A DNA stretch of 52,020 nucleotides from Bacteroidota bacterium (GTDB taxonomy: Bacteria; Bacteroidota; Bacteroidia; Cytophagales; Cyclobacteriaceae), in contig JAQCLE010000018.1 in assembly GCA_027592755.1 (NCBI GenBank), positions 1 to 52,020 of the forward strand, in the 5' to 3' direction. The position numbers were made by a program, and so were the translations under genes. The notes under the pieces were generated by a model, which saw only the letters and a list, made by a program, of their open reading frames with translations, had not been told where the DNA came from and searched no databases. Shown here piece by piece: positions 32,674 to 42,481 of the stretch (positions within the stretch are counted from its first letter, which is position 1; each line of letters begins with the position of its first letter).

Positions 32674-35181
32674 CTAAAGTATAAACTGAACTCCGAAGAT
32701 CAAGCCGGTTTTTCTAACATTAGGTCTTCCCAAATAGGTCATTCGTTGCATTATGCCGAAGTAGAAGAATTTGAAGATATTTTCGATGCCTCCACCCAAC
32801 TCTATATAAGGTTTTGCACCATCGAATGTTGTAAACGGAAGTCTCTGGGTTCCATCACATTTGTCCACCAGCACATTGATTTCCTCCAGATTCTCACTTC
32901 TCACGGAGCCCATTGCGAAATTTGCATTACCTACCAATCTCCATTTTAGCTTTTTCATCAGTGGAATTTTGTTAAGAATAAGCCCTTCAAACTGATGGCG
33001 GTATTTCAATTCAACATAGCTATCCGATACAAATTCAAAGAAGTCCATCTGGTTGAAGGCATAACTGTAATAAACCGGATATTCGTTTCCAATATGTGTC
33101 TTAAGTAAAGGATAAGGAACCTGCCCAAAAATGTAACCTCCATCTATCCGGATGTTACCCGAACCTATTCCTCCCATCCTCACCTTTTTTACAAGCTTTC
33201 CTGTTAACCGATGAAAACTAAAGTCACTCCCGAAGGTATTGTCCAGACCGGCTGTATATTTCAGTGAAATGACCGGCGACCGAATTGTTCCAAAGTTAAC
33301 CTGGGAGTTATCGTTGACGCCAACAAGCTCATCCCTGGCATAGCGTAATTCAAAACCTATTTCTGATGTTTGAAACGAGGAACCAATTGGTGAATCGGTT
33401 CTATCCTGTTGTTCTTTGTAGCCGAATTCTTTTAGAGGTTCAAAATATTGATATTTCAATGATACTTTGGTTGTCAAACCTTTGAAAGGAGTAGATTGAA
33501 AGTTAATGGCGTTAGTATAATGCATAAAAGGATGCTGGAGCGTCCCAAACTTAGAAAAACTCCTGAACAGTGGGCTCGTCAATGCATCGTCATTAACAAT
33601 CCACACCGGGTCGATATCCTTCCGATGGTTAATTCCTAAAACTGTCCAGTGTTCCCGTGATAAAATGAAGTTGGCACCTCCACCGTATTTCCATTCCTGA
33701 TCTCTTAAACCATAGGCTGCATCTCCCCAAAACTCAACTTTTTTACTAAATTTCTCATTTGTCCTCCCTCCCATACCAAGCCTGACACCTTCAACATCAT
33801 TGTTTGCCCAAAGCAGCCACCACGGGCCAAGATCAAATTTGCCTACATCGTAATAACCAGTTCCAGCAATTTTTACCAGATCAGTAGCAGTTTTGATGGT
33901 TGGAATCGTTTTGAGCGTATCAATCATCCGAAATACATTGACTTCAGTAGCACTTAAGGCTTCATGCCGGTTCGTTTCCCAATATGTTACATCATAATCC
34001 CTGACGTTAATGTCTGTTTTTATTGGTTGTAGGTAGAAATCATCCGGGTGAGGATTATTTACTTGGATGTCCCTCAAAGAAGTATAGAATTTGAACAAAA
34101 GTCCTGTAGCATCTTTTCCAATCCCAATGGCATCAACTACCACCCTGGTTTTAACAGGTATCCATCCCATGCCTTCATCTATCGGCACGAGATCCTGCTG
34201 GATTTTCAAACGTCTTATAAAATTGAGGTTGGCACTTTTATTTACAAAAGCATCGATTCGTTTAAGGGCATATTCATCTTTGGCAATCCACATGGTGCCC
34301 TGAAATGCCAGGTCCTGATCACGCTTGGGCCAAAAGTCTAATCTGTAAGTGAAGATTGAATCGAGATATACACTGTCAACCAGGTCATACTCATAGGTTG
34401 CTTTTGAAAAATCCCCAATTGGCGATGCGAAATCCTTACCGAAAATATTGATCCAGTTCTGATAGAAATTGTACTCTTGAAATGTACCCCCTATAATCTG
34501 TGATGTAAAAGAACCATCTTCAATCCCAACACCGGAAATTTTGGTTTTCAGCACATGCTCATACTGTAGTTTTGGATTATTTTTAAAATAGTAATTAGAT
34601 ATGGCTTCAGACATAAAGATTGGCAATACCGGCTCACCATCTTCGCCTGCGACAACTTCAATACTATCGAGTACTGAACTTACTTTGCGCACTAATTTCC
34701 GGTCCTTAAACCGATCGCTCATGTTACTTACATCAACCTCAATTTTCGTGTAACTTTCATACTGGTAGGCCTTAATGTTTCTTTTATTGTTTTGATCTTT
34801 CCTGCTGACAACATTCCTTAAAATTGGAAACGCCGGATTCTCTCCTGCAATGACGGTTACTCCTTCAAGTTTGACAACCTCCTCTTCCAACTGAAAGTCA
34901 ATAACCTGATCTTTTCCTTTTTCAATTGGTTTGGCTTTCCTTATAAAACCAATGTAAGTAACAACAAGTGATTCTGACGGATCGGAGGTACTGAGAGTAT
35001 AATAACCATCAAAGTCAGTTGTAGTCCCTTTTGTAGTTCCTTCCAAAACTACGTTAGCAAATGGAACCGGTGATCCAGTTAAAGCTTCCTTTACCCGACC
35101 TTTAATGGTGGTTTGCTGCGCCAATAAATCGCAACATGAAATAAATAAAAGCAATAAAACCGGAAAATGAAGTAATCTCAT
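32674..35181 (-). CDS. DUF5686 outer-membrane protein with carboxypeptidase-regulatory-like domain
   Basis: 835 residues. Signal peptide (about 1-21, ending Leu-Leu-Ala-Gln-Gln). Residues about 23-110 are a CarboxypepD_reg-like/CNA-B Ig domain ('Ile-Lys-Gly-Arg-Val-Lys-Glu-Ala-Leu-Thr-Gly-Ser-Pro-Val-Pro-Phe-Ala-Asn-Val', 'Thr-Asp-Phe-Asp-Gly-Tyr-Tyr'), the module that opens many TonB-dependent receptors. The rest is DUF5686: 'Ala-Tyr-Gln-Tyr-Glu-Ser-Tyr-Thr-Lys-Ile-Glu', then alternating strands of a C-terminal beta barrel ending '...Leu-Ile-Phe-Gly-Val-Gln-Phe'. No TonB box or plug is evident. Envelope function unknown; family is common and well kept in Bacteroidota. Confidence 0.9.
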   Translation of the reverse strand: MRLLHFPVLLLLFISCCDLLAQQTTIKGRVKEALTGSPVPFANVVLEGTTKGTTTDFDGYYTLSTSDPSESLVVTYIGFIRKAKPIEKGKDQVIDFQLEEEVVKLEGVTVIAGENPAFPILRNVVSRKDQNNKRNIKAYQYESYTKIEVDVSNMSDRFKDRKLVRKVSSVLDSIEVVAGEDGEPVLPIFMSEAISNYYFKNNPKLQYEHVLKTKISGVGIEDGSFTSQIIGGTFQEYNFYQNWINIFGKDFASPIGDFSKATYEYDLVDSVYLDSIFTYRLDFWPKRDQDLAFQGTMWIAKDEYALKRIDAFVNKSANLNFIRRLKIQQDLVPIDEGMGWIPVKTRVVVDAIGIGKDATGLLFKFYTSLRDIQVNNPHPDDFYLQPIKTDINVRDYDVTYWETNRHEALSATEVNVFRMIDTLKTIPTIKTATDLVKIAGTGYYDVGKFDLGPWWLLWANNDVEGVRLGMGGRTNEKFSKKVEFWGDAAYGLRDQEWKYGGGANFILSREHWTVLGINHRKDIDPVWIVNDDALTSPLFRSFSKFGTLQHPFMHYTNAINFQSTPFKGLTTKVSLKYQYFEPLKEFGYKEQQDRTDSPIGSSFQTSEIGFELRYARDELVGVNDNSQVNFGTIRSPVISLKYTAGLDNTFGSDFSFHRLTGKLVKKVRMGGIGSGNIRIDGGYIFGQVPYPLLKTHIGNEYPVYYSYAFNQMDFFEFVSDSYVELKYRHQFEGLILNKIPLMKKLKWRLVGNANFAMGSVRSENLEEINVLVDKCDGTQRLPFTTFDGAKPYIELGGGIENIFKFFYFGIMQRMTYLGRPNVRKTGLIFGVQFIL

Positions 35182-35319
35182 TGATCGTTTTGCGTATTCA
35201 ACAATTTAACCTACCTGGTAACTACCAATGAGTCCTTTGGCTGTGTTTGAATGCTTCGCCAAAATTACCCACGAATGACGAATAGAAGTATTAAAACGGA
35301 TTCCAATTTGTAGAAAACT

Positions 35320-35961
35320 CTAATCGATCTGTAAAGGTTCCTTTGCTCCAAGAAATTTTGGAGAAGTGTTCATAATGTAAAGATCAAATACAGCCAATGT
35401 CCGTGCCAGGTATTCTCTGGACAGAATCAATAATCTATTTGAAGATTGGACATCCATTGCTGCAAAACCAACAACATCAAGACCATAATATTTTCCAATA
35501 AAAACAGCCCTGTGATTGTGAAATTGTTGTGTGACAATTATAAAGCTATTCTGATCAAACACTTCCTTACATCTTATAATGGAATCGAGTGTGCGAAGCC
35601 CTGCATAGTCCATGGTGATATCTTCCGCAGGAATTCCCATGTTGACAAGTTCGTTTTTCATCGTTTTCGGTTCATTGTAATAGATAGTTTCATTGTCTCC
35701 GCTTACAATAATATGTCTGATTTTTCCAACATTATAGAGCCTAAAAACTGCTTCCAACCGGTTTTGCCAATAATTGTTCACCCCTCCTCCAAGAACATAC
35801 TTACTTGTTCCTAGCACCAGAGCCACATCATATGATGGAACCTCTTCTATATCCCGATAAATACTCGAATTCGTCGATTGAACCACCCAAAAATTGAGTG
35901 ATACTATTATCAGAAGCACGGTCCCTATGGCTGAAAAAAATGCCTTAATTATTCTTTTCAT
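35320..35961 (-). CDS. SanA/YdcF-type DUF218 membrane protein
   Basis: 213 residues. One N-terminal transmembrane helix (about 5-25), then a DUF218 domain: 'Asp-Val-Ala-Leu-Val-Leu-Gly-Thr-Ser-Lys', 'Arg-His-Ile-Ile-Val-Ser-Gly-Asp-Asn', 'Asp-Tyr-Ala-Gly-Leu-Arg-Thr-Leu-Asp-Ser' and 'Ile-Val-Thr-Gln-Gln-Phe-His-Asn-His-Arg-Ala'. SanA in enterobacteria is linked to envelope barrier function and vancomycin resistance at high temperature. The gene start lies inside the 3' end of the upstream methyltransferase gene, with 17 bases overlapping. Confidence 0.88.
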   Translation of the reverse strand: MKRIIKAFFSAIGTVLLIIVSLNFWVVQSTNSSIYRDIEEVPSYDVALVLGTSKYVLGGGVNNYWQNRLEAVFRLYNVGKIRHIIVSGDNETIYYNEPKTMKNELVNMGIPAEDITMDYAGLRTLDSIIRCKEVFDQNSFIIVTQQFHNHRAVFIGKYYGLDVVGFAAMDVQSSNRLLILSREYLARTLAVFDLYIMNTSPKFLGAKEPLQID

Positions 35962-36646
35962 GCAATGGGCTCAGTTCCTGGCTCATCTTAACCAGCAGTT
36001 TATCTGCATTTCTTAGATGACTTTTGTACCATTCAAATTTCAAATTTTCAATCTCCTGTGCTGTCAACTTATAATTAATATTCGACGACCGTAGTTTGTT
36101 CCCAAGGGTTTGAAGACAGTTCGCCACACTTACCGACAAATTAAAGCTTTCGGTAAAACCATACATCGGAATGTTTACAATTTCATCGGCATTGTCCCGA
36201 GCATAATCAGACAATCCCTTGTATTCAGTACCAAATACCAGGGCTAATTTGTTCTCAATTCCCAGTTCCTCAAGAGATATTGAGCCAGGTTTTGGATCAA
36301 CAGCAAGGATTTTATATCCATCTTTTTTAAGTCTCTTGAAACACTGACCGGTGTTATTTTCTGTATCGCTGTATTGAAAAAATGTCAGCCATTTTGAAGC
36401 TCCCTTAACAACGTCCTTATTGACTTCGTATTTATGTTTATTCTCAATAATATGCACATCTTGTATGCCCTGACACTCACACGTTCTGACCACTGCACTC
36501 GCATTCTGTGGTTTGTAAATATCCTCCAAAACCACGGTGATGTGTCGGGTTCTATCAGTCAAGACCTTTTCGATAATAGATTTTCTTCGATCCGTAAGAA
36601 ACTGGCCAAAATATTCTATACACTCCCTTTTTGATGGTGTTGGCAT
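35945..36646 (-). CDS. TrmH-family tRNA/rRNA 2'-O-methyltransferase
   Basis: 233 residues. SpoU motifs: 'Val-Leu-Glu-Asp-Ile-Tyr-Lys-Pro-Gln-Asn-Ala-Ser-Ala-Val-Val-Arg-Thr' (motif 1, Asn and Arg), 'Leu-Ala-Leu-Val-Phe-Gly-Thr-Glu-Tyr-Lys-Gly-Leu' (motif 2) and 'Ile-Pro-Met-Tyr-Gly-Phe-Thr-Glu-Ser-Phe-Asn-Leu-Ser-Val-Ser' (motif 3). With the short N-terminal extension this is closest to TrmH, which methylates Gm18 in tRNA. Second SpoU-class enzyme in the window, next to the TrmJ-like one at 15.9 kb. Sits downstream of parC with 17 bp between frames, probably the same transcript. Confidence 0.9.
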   Translation of the reverse strand: MPTPSKRECIEYFGQFLTDRRKSIIEKVLTDRTRHITVVLEDIYKPQNASAVVRTCECQGIQDVHIIENKHKYEVNKDVVKGASKWLTFFQYSDTENNTGQCFKRLKKDGYKILAVDPKPGSISLEELGIENKLALVFGTEYKGLSDYARDNADEIVNIPMYGFTESFNLSVSVANCLQTLGNKLRSSNINYKLTAQEIENLKFEWYKSHLRNADKLLVKMSQELSPLHEKNN

Positions 36647-36663
36647 TCAATGGAATTCAAAAA

Positions 36664-39405
36664 TTAAAACAAATCCAATTGATCATCCTTATCTTGTTTT
36701 ATATCTAAATCAATGGTGGATCCCACGTCAAATGACTCGGATGCTCCTTTCTGATCTTCTTTTTTTTCAGTGATGATGGCTGGTTTTTGTTTTGACTTAT
36801 CTATATCCTCTGATAGTATTGATTGTTTGGTGATATTGTCCATATCTTCTTCAACACCAATACCATCAATATTGGATGCTATTGGCTCGATGTCTACCTG
36901 AGTTGATTTAATTGAAATTGGTTTTTGAATTGGAAATTTATTGCCGATGGACTTCCATCCTTTCACATCTATCAATTCTGACAAATCCATGGAAGTGGTC
37001 TCCTTTATCCCTGATTTTTTAAAAGCTACATCCACTTGAAGATTGTCGCCTGTATTGGCAAAATGAATCCTACTGCTTCGAGATTCTGCTACAAATGCAA
37101 ATCGTTTATTTATTGTAGTCGTTTCTATCTGGAACCTTTTGATATAGTCTGTCTTTGATTCACCGTCATAGTAAACAACCGAAACCGGTTTTTTCGGATT
37201 GAACTTTCTTATGAACACAATTCTATCAAACTCATAGCGATTAGTTAATTCAAAGCTTGTTAATTCATAGGATCCGTCCCTGTAAATGACCAGAATGAGG
37301 TCATCATTTCGGAAATTGCCTGTGTACGTTCCTCTGCCGTCTCTATTCAATCGCCCAATTGAATCGTCATACCAGATTTCAAGTCCACCAAGGGTTGATT
37401 TTCCAGCCTCCTTTAAAACTATTTTCCTTATTGGATATTTCGTGAGTGTATTCCCTCCTGCTCCTCGACCCTTTATTTCCAATTCTGAAAAATCAAAATC
37501 CAACACTTTCTTCCGGGCCTTACTTCCCGAAGTAAGATTTATTGTTATCACCTCAGCCTCACCATTCGGATTAGCGGAGAAATACAACACTTTTGAATTA
37601 TTATGACCCTTAGTAAGATCGTATTCCTTATCTCGGGTCACAGCCATTACCTGAAAGCGTTTAACAAAAGTTTTTCCTGATTTGCCATCGACGTAGGCCA
37701 TATTATACACCATTCGCTCATCGCTTTTCTTAAAAACATGGACCCCATTCTGCAGGATATTCTTTCCAACAAAAACCTTTTCCCCAATCTTTGTCACTAC
37801 ACATTTGCCATCTTGTCTAAAAACAATGATGTCATCCATATCGGAGCAATCACAGACAAACTCATCTTTCTTGAGGCCGTAACCAATAAACCCATCGCTC
37901 ATGTTAACATAAAGCCTAGCATTGTTGGCCGCAACAACGGAAGCTGTAATGGTATCAAAAGTTGCTATTTCTGTCTTTCTCTCCCTTCCTTTTCCATATT
38001 TGGTCAGCAAATTCTCAAAATAAGAAATAGCATAATCAACAATGTTCGCCAAATGATGCTCTGTTTCCTTGAGCTCTTCTTCAAGACGCTTCATCAATTC
38101 ATCTGCCTTAAAAGCATCAAAACGTGATATTCGCTTGATCTTGATTTCGGTCAGACGAACAATATCTTCTTCGGTAATTTTCCGATAAAATTGCGATTTA
38201 AAAGGATCAAGGCCTTTATCTATTGTGTCAATAACAGCCTGCCATGTTTCGCATTCTTCGATATCTCTGTAAATCCTGTTTTCGATGAATATCTTTTCCA
38301 ATGAGCTAAAGAGGATCTTTTCCAATAACTCACCTTTCCTGATTTCAAGTTCCCTTTGAAGCAGGTCAACTGTTTGTTCCGTACTAACCCTAAGAATTTC
38401 AGAAACGGTGAGAAAATGGGGAGTGTCTTTAATGATCACGCAGGCATTTGGTGATACGGAAACTTCACAATCAGTAAAAGCATATAAAGCGTCAATTGCG
38501 ATATCAGGAGACTGACCAGGTGCCAGTTGAATCTCTATCTCAACGTCCTTTGCTGTATTGTCAACAACTTTCCTGATCTTGATCTTTCCTTTTTCATTGG
38601 CTTTTACAATACTTTCGATTAAGCTTGTCGTCGTGGTTCCAAAGGGAATTTCCTTAATTAGCAAAGTCTTTTTGTCAAACTCTTCAATTTTGGATCTGAT
38701 CGTAATTCTCCCCCCTCTTTCACCATCGTTATAATCTGATATGTCCATCATTCCTCCTGTAAGGAAATCAGGGAATATTTTCGGCCTTTTGCCCTTTAGC
38801 AATTTGATGGAAGCATCAATAAGTTCGCGAAAATTATGAGGTAATATCTTTGTTGATAGCCCAACAGCTATTCCCTCCACACCCTGGGCCAGGAGCAATG
38901 GGAATTTAACCGGCAGCGTCTCCGGCTCCTTTTTGCGGCCATCATACGACAGCTGCCAGTTGGTTGTTTGTTGATTAAAAACAACTTCAAGAGCAAATTT
39001 GGAAAGTCGGGCTTCTACATATCTTGAAGCCGCGGCCCGATCTCCCGTTCTTACATCACCCCAGTTACCCTGGGTATCAATCAAAAGGTCCTTTTGACCC
39101 ATGTTCACTATGGCATCACCTATAGAAGCATCCCCATGGGGATGGTATTGCATGGTGCTACCGATGATGTTAGCCACCTTGTTAAACCGGCCATCATCCA
39201 TCTCCTTCATCGCATGCATGATCCTTCGCTGTACCGGTTTAAAACCGTCCTCAATAGCAGGAACCGCTCTTTCCAGAATCACATAAGACGCATAGTCTAA
39301 AAACCAGTTTTCATACATCCCGGAAACAGGAATAACATCATGGATTACTGCTTCATCCTGGTATTTTTCTTTAGGATCTTTATGCCCGTTTGAATCTTCA
39401 GCCAT
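36664..39405 (-). CDS. parC: topoisomerase IV subunit A (ParC, GyrA-like)
   Basis: 913 residues. Breakage-reunion domain: 'Asp-Gly-Phe-Lys-Pro-Val-Gln-Arg-Arg' and 'Tyr-His-Pro-His-Gly-Asp', then 'Ala-Ala-Ser-Arg-Tyr-Val-Glu-Ala' with the catalytic Tyr near residue 129. A long coiled-coil region follows, then C-terminal beta-pinwheel blades, and an Asp/Lys-rich tail. The length and tail fit Bacteroidota ParC. Together with ParE at 40.4-42.3 kb it makes topoisomerase IV, which unlinks replicated chromosomes. The start (39405) is inside the 3' end of the small membrane protein gene, so parC translation is probably coupled to it. Confidence 0.92.
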   Translation of the reverse strand: MAEDSNGHKDPKEKYQDEAVIHDVIPVSGMYENWFLDYASYVILERAVPAIEDGFKPVQRRIMHAMKEMDDGRFNKVANIIGSTMQYHPHGDASIGDAIVNMGQKDLLIDTQGNWGDVRTGDRAAASRYVEARLSKFALEVVFNQQTTNWQLSYDGRKKEPETLPVKFPLLLAQGVEGIAVGLSTKILPHNFRELIDASIKLLKGKRPKIFPDFLTGGMMDISDYNDGERGGRITIRSKIEEFDKKTLLIKEIPFGTTTTSLIESIVKANEKGKIKIRKVVDNTAKDVEIEIQLAPGQSPDIAIDALYAFTDCEVSVSPNACVIIKDTPHFLTVSEILRVSTEQTVDLLQRELEIRKGELLEKILFSSLEKIFIENRIYRDIEECETWQAVIDTIDKGLDPFKSQFYRKITEEDIVRLTEIKIKRISRFDAFKADELMKRLEEELKETEHHLANIVDYAISYFENLLTKYGKGRERKTEIATFDTITASVVAANNARLYVNMSDGFIGYGLKKDEFVCDCSDMDDIIVFRQDGKCVVTKIGEKVFVGKNILQNGVHVFKKSDERMVYNMAYVDGKSGKTFVKRFQVMAVTRDKEYDLTKGHNNSKVLYFSANPNGEAEVITINLTSGSKARKKVLDFDFSELEIKGRGAGGNTLTKYPIRKIVLKEAGKSTLGGLEIWYDDSIGRLNRDGRGTYTGNFRNDDLILVIYRDGSYELTSFELTNRYEFDRIVFIRKFNPKKPVSVVYYDGESKTDYIKRFQIETTTINKRFAFVAESRSSRIHFANTGDNLQVDVAFKKSGIKETTSMDLSELIDVKGWKSIGNKFPIQKPISIKSTQVDIEPIASNIDGIGVEEDMDNITKQSILSEDIDKSKQKPAIITEKKEDQKGASESFDVGSTIDLDIKQDKDDQLDLF

Positions 39406-39733
39406 TTACTATTAATTCATAAATCAAATAATAAGAAATACTTAGTATCAATGACATCAAGTTACCCACAAGAAAATAGTCATTTGATATCGCATCCTCT
39501 TTGTCCTTGAGACGAGTTCCTATTTTAATTGCACCAAAAACTATAAAAGATTGTGGTAACCCATTCACCAAGGACATAAAGAGGAACAACCGTTCTAAAT
39601 TTCCTTTGATCACACTCCGTATGCTAATTTTATTTTTTCCGTGATTGAAGTACTTGTCAAATAGCCTGAAAAGTAAAATTGAAAGTAATTCACCTACAAT
39701 TAAAACCACTAAGAAACTGAACACGTAATTCAT
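39398..39733 (-). CDS. three-helix membrane protein coupled to SatD-like gene
   Basis: 111 residues with three hydrophobic segments (about 1-23, 46-70 and 86-108). A charged loop lies between the first two ('Lys-Tyr-Phe-Asn-His-Gly-Lys-Asn-Lys-Ile-Ser'). I do not recognise a family. Its ATG overlaps the satD-like stop by four bases (ATGA) and its stop overlaps the parC start by eight, so it is a linked middle gene. In other bacteria SatD-like genes are followed by a membrane protein gene, which suggests a conserved pair. Function unknown. Confidence 0.78.
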   Translation of the reverse strand: MNYVFSFLVVLIVGELLSILLFRLFDKYFNHGKNKISIRSVIKGNLERLFLFMSLVNGLPQSFIVFGAIKIGTRLKDKEDAISNDYFLVGNLMSLILSISYYLIYELIVNG

Positions 39734-40353
39734 GAAGCCAGTGATAGAATTAGAGCTTTAGCAATCCTATATTCCTCTATCTTTAGCGACTCTCGCTTTC
39801 TCCACATAGAAGATGGATCCCTGTCAAATAAGGGCGCTACTTGCTTATAATTATTATTTGCTATCAGCTCATAAGCAACACCCCTGTCCTTTTTTTTCCA
39901 GTCATCATAAATAGATTGATATAACCTGAATGCATTATTTAGCCTATCCATCTTTATTCCGTCTTTCAATCCAGAGACTTCTATTCTTGATCTACTCTTT
40001 TTAAGAGCATTGAGTTTTTCCCTGGCTTTGGTCAACCCTGACCCTAACATTTCATAAGCTTCCTTTTCGTTTATTTCAGTATCAATCTCTCCGTAGTTAA
40101 TAGAATATCGCAGGTCAAAGTTGTAAGCCAGCAATCTACGATCAAGCTCAAAAATGGCAGAAATACATGATTTGAGCGATTTTAACACACCTTGAAATTC
40201 ATCACCCAAAGTTATGGTTAAGGGGGACTCCACAAATTGCCTGTAATCGGAATTAATTCTATTCACCTCTAATTTCAAATTCCTCATTAACTCCCTTGAG
40301 TCCTTTTCAGCACTCAATATCACATCACCCATTAAAATATAACTTTCTTGCAT
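39730..40353 (-). CDS. SatD-family protein with possible C-terminal HTH
   Basis: 207 residues. The N-terminal domain has 'Tyr-Ile-Leu-Met-Gly-Asp-Val-Ile-Leu-Ser' (Asp10) and 'Thr-Leu-Gly-Asp-Glu-Phe-Gln-Gly' (residues 48-55), the two most conserved spots of the SatD family. The spacing of the two Asp residues, one after strand 1 and one in a Gly-Asp-Glu-Phe hairpin, recalls nucleotide-cyclase/GGDEF folds (an inference). Further on are 'Tyr-Gly-Glu-Ile-Asp' and 'Gly-Leu-Thr-Lys-Ala-Arg-Glu-Lys-Leu'. The last 45 residues look like a helix-turn-helix ('Tyr-Lys-Gln-Val-Ala-Pro-Leu-Phe-Asp-Arg-Asp-Pro-Ser-Ser-Met-Trp-Arg-Lys-Arg'). The gene starts right behind the repeat array at 40360-40427 and lies between parE and parC. 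Confidence 0.8.
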   Translation of the reverse strand: MQESYILMGDVILSAEKDSRELMRNLKLEVNRINSDYRQFVESPLTITLGDEFQGVLKSLKSCISAIFELDRRLLAYNFDLRYSINYGEIDTEINEKEAYEMLGSGLTKAREKLNALKKSRSRIEVSGLKDGIKMDRLNNAFRLYQSIYDDWKKKDRGVAYELIANNNYKQVAPLFDRDPSSMWRKRESLKIEEYRIAKALILSLAS

Positions 40354-40359
40354 TATTTC

Positions 40360-40427
40360 TGCAATTATTAATTATTTGCAATAATATTACAATATACAAT
40401 ATATTGCAATTTTTATGCAATTATTAA
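40360..40427. promoter_or_regulatory. TGCAAT repeat array upstream of satD-like gene
   Basis: The whole gap between parE and the satD-like gene. TTGCAATA (40376-40383) and its exact complement TATTGCAA (40402-40409) form an inverted repeat with an 18-bp spacer of ATAC/ACAAT units. A 12-bp direct repeat, TGCAATTATTAA, stands at each end (40360-40371 and 40416-40427), the right copy covering the parE stop codon. Repetitive and AT-rich, it looks like a multi-site operator, perhaps for autoregulation by the HTH-bearing SatD-like protein, and must also hold that gene's promoter if one exists. Confidence 0.6.
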
Positions 40428-42346
40428 ACCTCAATCAATGCATCCTCTTTCCATGAATTGTTGAAGACGTTCGTCTCATCGCTTTCATCCCCTTGAACCA
40501 AATCCTTTTCCACTTTCAAGTTTTTGATAATAAAATCCTGTCTGTCCGGTGTGTTCTTACCCATATAAAAGGTCAGGAGCTGCTTGATGCTGGTATCTTT
40601 CATTAAAAGAATTGGCTCCAGACGTATAGTATCACCAATAAATTTACCGAATTCATCCGGTGATATTTCGCCCAGTCCTTTAAACCTGGTGATTTCCGGC
40701 TTTGTTCCAAGCTTCATTATTGCCCGCTGTCTTTCTACATCGCTGTAGCAATAAATTGTTTCTTTTTTATTCCTCACCCGGAATAGTGGTGTCTCAAGAA
40801 TAAATACGTGCCCATTCCTCACAAGGTCAGGAAAAAACTGGAGGAAAAAAGTCAACATCAAAAGCCTGATGTGCATCCCATCTACGTCCGCATCTGTAGC
40901 GATGATTATCTTCCTATATCGTAGACCATCCAACCCGTCTTCGATGTTAAGCGCATGCTGCAGCAAGTTAAATTCTTCGTTTTCGTAAACCACTTTTTTT
41001 GTTAAGCCAAAACAATTGAGTGGCTTTCCCCTTAAGCTAAATACTGCTTGTGTCTGCACATCCCGCGACTTTGTGATTGAACCACTGGCCGAATCACCTT
41101 CGGTGATAAAAACTACTGTATTTTCCCTTTGCTCATTTTTCAAATCGTCAAAATGGACCCTGCAGTCTCTTAACTTCTTATTATGAAGGTTCGCCTTTTT
41201 GGCCCGTTCGTTTGCCAGCTTCTTAATTCCGGCAATTTCCTTACGTTCTCTTTCTGACTGCACGATACGCTTTAATAATGCATCTGCAGCGTTGGAATTC
41301 CTGTGGAGATAATCATCAAGATGCTTCTTGACAAAATCATTAACAAAGCTTCGCATGGTAGCACCTTCCGGGGCTATGTTTATTGAGCCGAGTTTCGTTT
41401 TTGTCTGGGATTCAAAGATTGGCTCCTGAACCCTTACAGCAATTGCTCCAACAATACTCGCCCTCACATCAGTTGCATCGAAGTCCTTTTTATAGAACTC
41501 TCGCACAGTTTTCACAACCGCCTCCCTAAACGCTGACAAATGTGTTCCTCCCTGGGTAGTGTACTGTCCGTTGACAAATGAATAGTACTCCTCACCGTAT
41601 TGATTGGAGTGCGTCAAAGCTAATTCGATGTCATCTCCTTTCAAATGTATAATGGGGTAACGCAAATTATCCTCATCGACTTTTCGTTGAAGTAAATCGA
41701 GTAGGCCATTTTGTGAAAAGAATTTCTTTCCGTTGAAATTGATGGTCAATCCCGCATTAAGGAAAGCATAATTCCACATCTGGTCTTCAAGATATCCCGG
41801 GATAAAATGATAGTTCTTAAAGACTGTATCATCAGGTTCAAAAATGATTACGGTACCATTGCGATCATCAATATCCGTAATCTTAGAATCCAGCAAAATC
41901 TCTCCTTTGGAAAATTCTGCTATTTTAGTCTGACCATCTCTAACTGACTGAACTTTAAAATAATTAGACAACGCATTAACTGCCTTGGTCCCGACGCCAT
42001 TTAATCCAACGGATTTTTGGAAAGCAGTCGAATCATATTTGCCACCGGTATTTATTTTTGAAACGCAATCCACTACTTTTCCTAAGGGTATTCCCCGACC
42101 AAAATCCCTAACCTCCACCCGATGATCCGTTACCTTAACACTTATCAATTTGCCATGCCCCATCATGTGCTCATCGATGCTGTTATCAACAACCTCCTTG
42201 ACCATCACGTAGATGCCATCATCCTGAGCTGACCCGTCGCCTAGCTTCCCGATATACATACCCGGCCTAAGCCTGATATGTTCTTTCCAGTCGAGTGATT
42301 TTATACTGTCTTCAGTGTAATTTCCAATGTCTCCAATATCCGCCAT
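40424..42346 (-). CDS. parE: topoisomerase IV subunit B (ParE, GyrB-like)
   Basis: 640 residues. ATPase (GHKL) domain: 'Val-Val-Asp-Asn-Ser-Ile-Asp-Glu', 'Asp-Phe-Gly-Arg-Gly-Ile-Pro' and 'Gly-Leu-Asn-Gly-Val-Gly-Thr-Lys'. The Toprim domain has 'Thr-Glu-Gly-Asp-Ser-Ala-Ser-Gly' (Glu) and 'Asp-Ala-Asp-Val-Asp-Gly-Met-His-Ile' (Asp-x-Asp), and near the end 'Gly-Leu-Gly-Glu-Ile'. The absence of the long insertion and the pairing with the ParC-like gene point to ParE rather than GyrB. Its promoter region (42347-42481) is plain AT-rich sequence. The downstream genes are satD-like, membrane protein and parC in that order. Confidence 0.93.
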   Translation of the reverse strand: MADIGDIGNYTEDSIKSLDWKEHIRLRPGMYIGKLGDGSAQDDGIYVMVKEVVDNSIDEHMMGHGKLISVKVTDHRVEVRDFGRGIPLGKVVDCVSKINTGGKYDSTAFQKSVGLNGVGTKAVNALSNYFKVQSVRDGQTKIAEFSKGEILLDSKITDIDDRNGTVIIFEPDDTVFKNYHFIPGYLEDQMWNYAFLNAGLTINFNGKKFFSQNGLLDLLQRKVDEDNLRYPIIHLKGDDIELALTHSNQYGEEYYSFVNGQYTTQGGTHLSAFREAVVKTVREFYKKDFDATDVRASIVGAIAVRVQEPIFESQTKTKLGSINIAPEGATMRSFVNDFVKKHLDDYLHRNSNAADALLKRIVQSERERKEIAGIKKLANERAKKANLHNKKLRDCRVHFDDLKNEQRENTVVFITEGDSASGSITKSRDVQTQAVFSLRGKPLNCFGLTKKVVYENEEFNLLQHALNIEDGLDGLRYRKIIIATDADVDGMHIRLLMLTFFLQFFPDLVRNGHVFILETPLFRVRNKKETIYCYSDVERQRAIMKLGTKPEITRFKGLGEISPDEFGKFIGDTIRLEPILLMKDTSIKQLLTFYMGKNTPDRQDFIIKNLKVEKDLVQGDESDETNVFNNSWKEDALIEV

Positions 42347-42481
42347 AGAACGTCTAAATCAATTATATTAATTTGAAAGAACCATTATATAAGCAAAATA
42401 CAACTTTCCCAAGTTGAAAAATAACTCCTTACCTTAGGTAATAATTGAAGTATTAAACCTTAAATATCTGATTCTCAGTGC

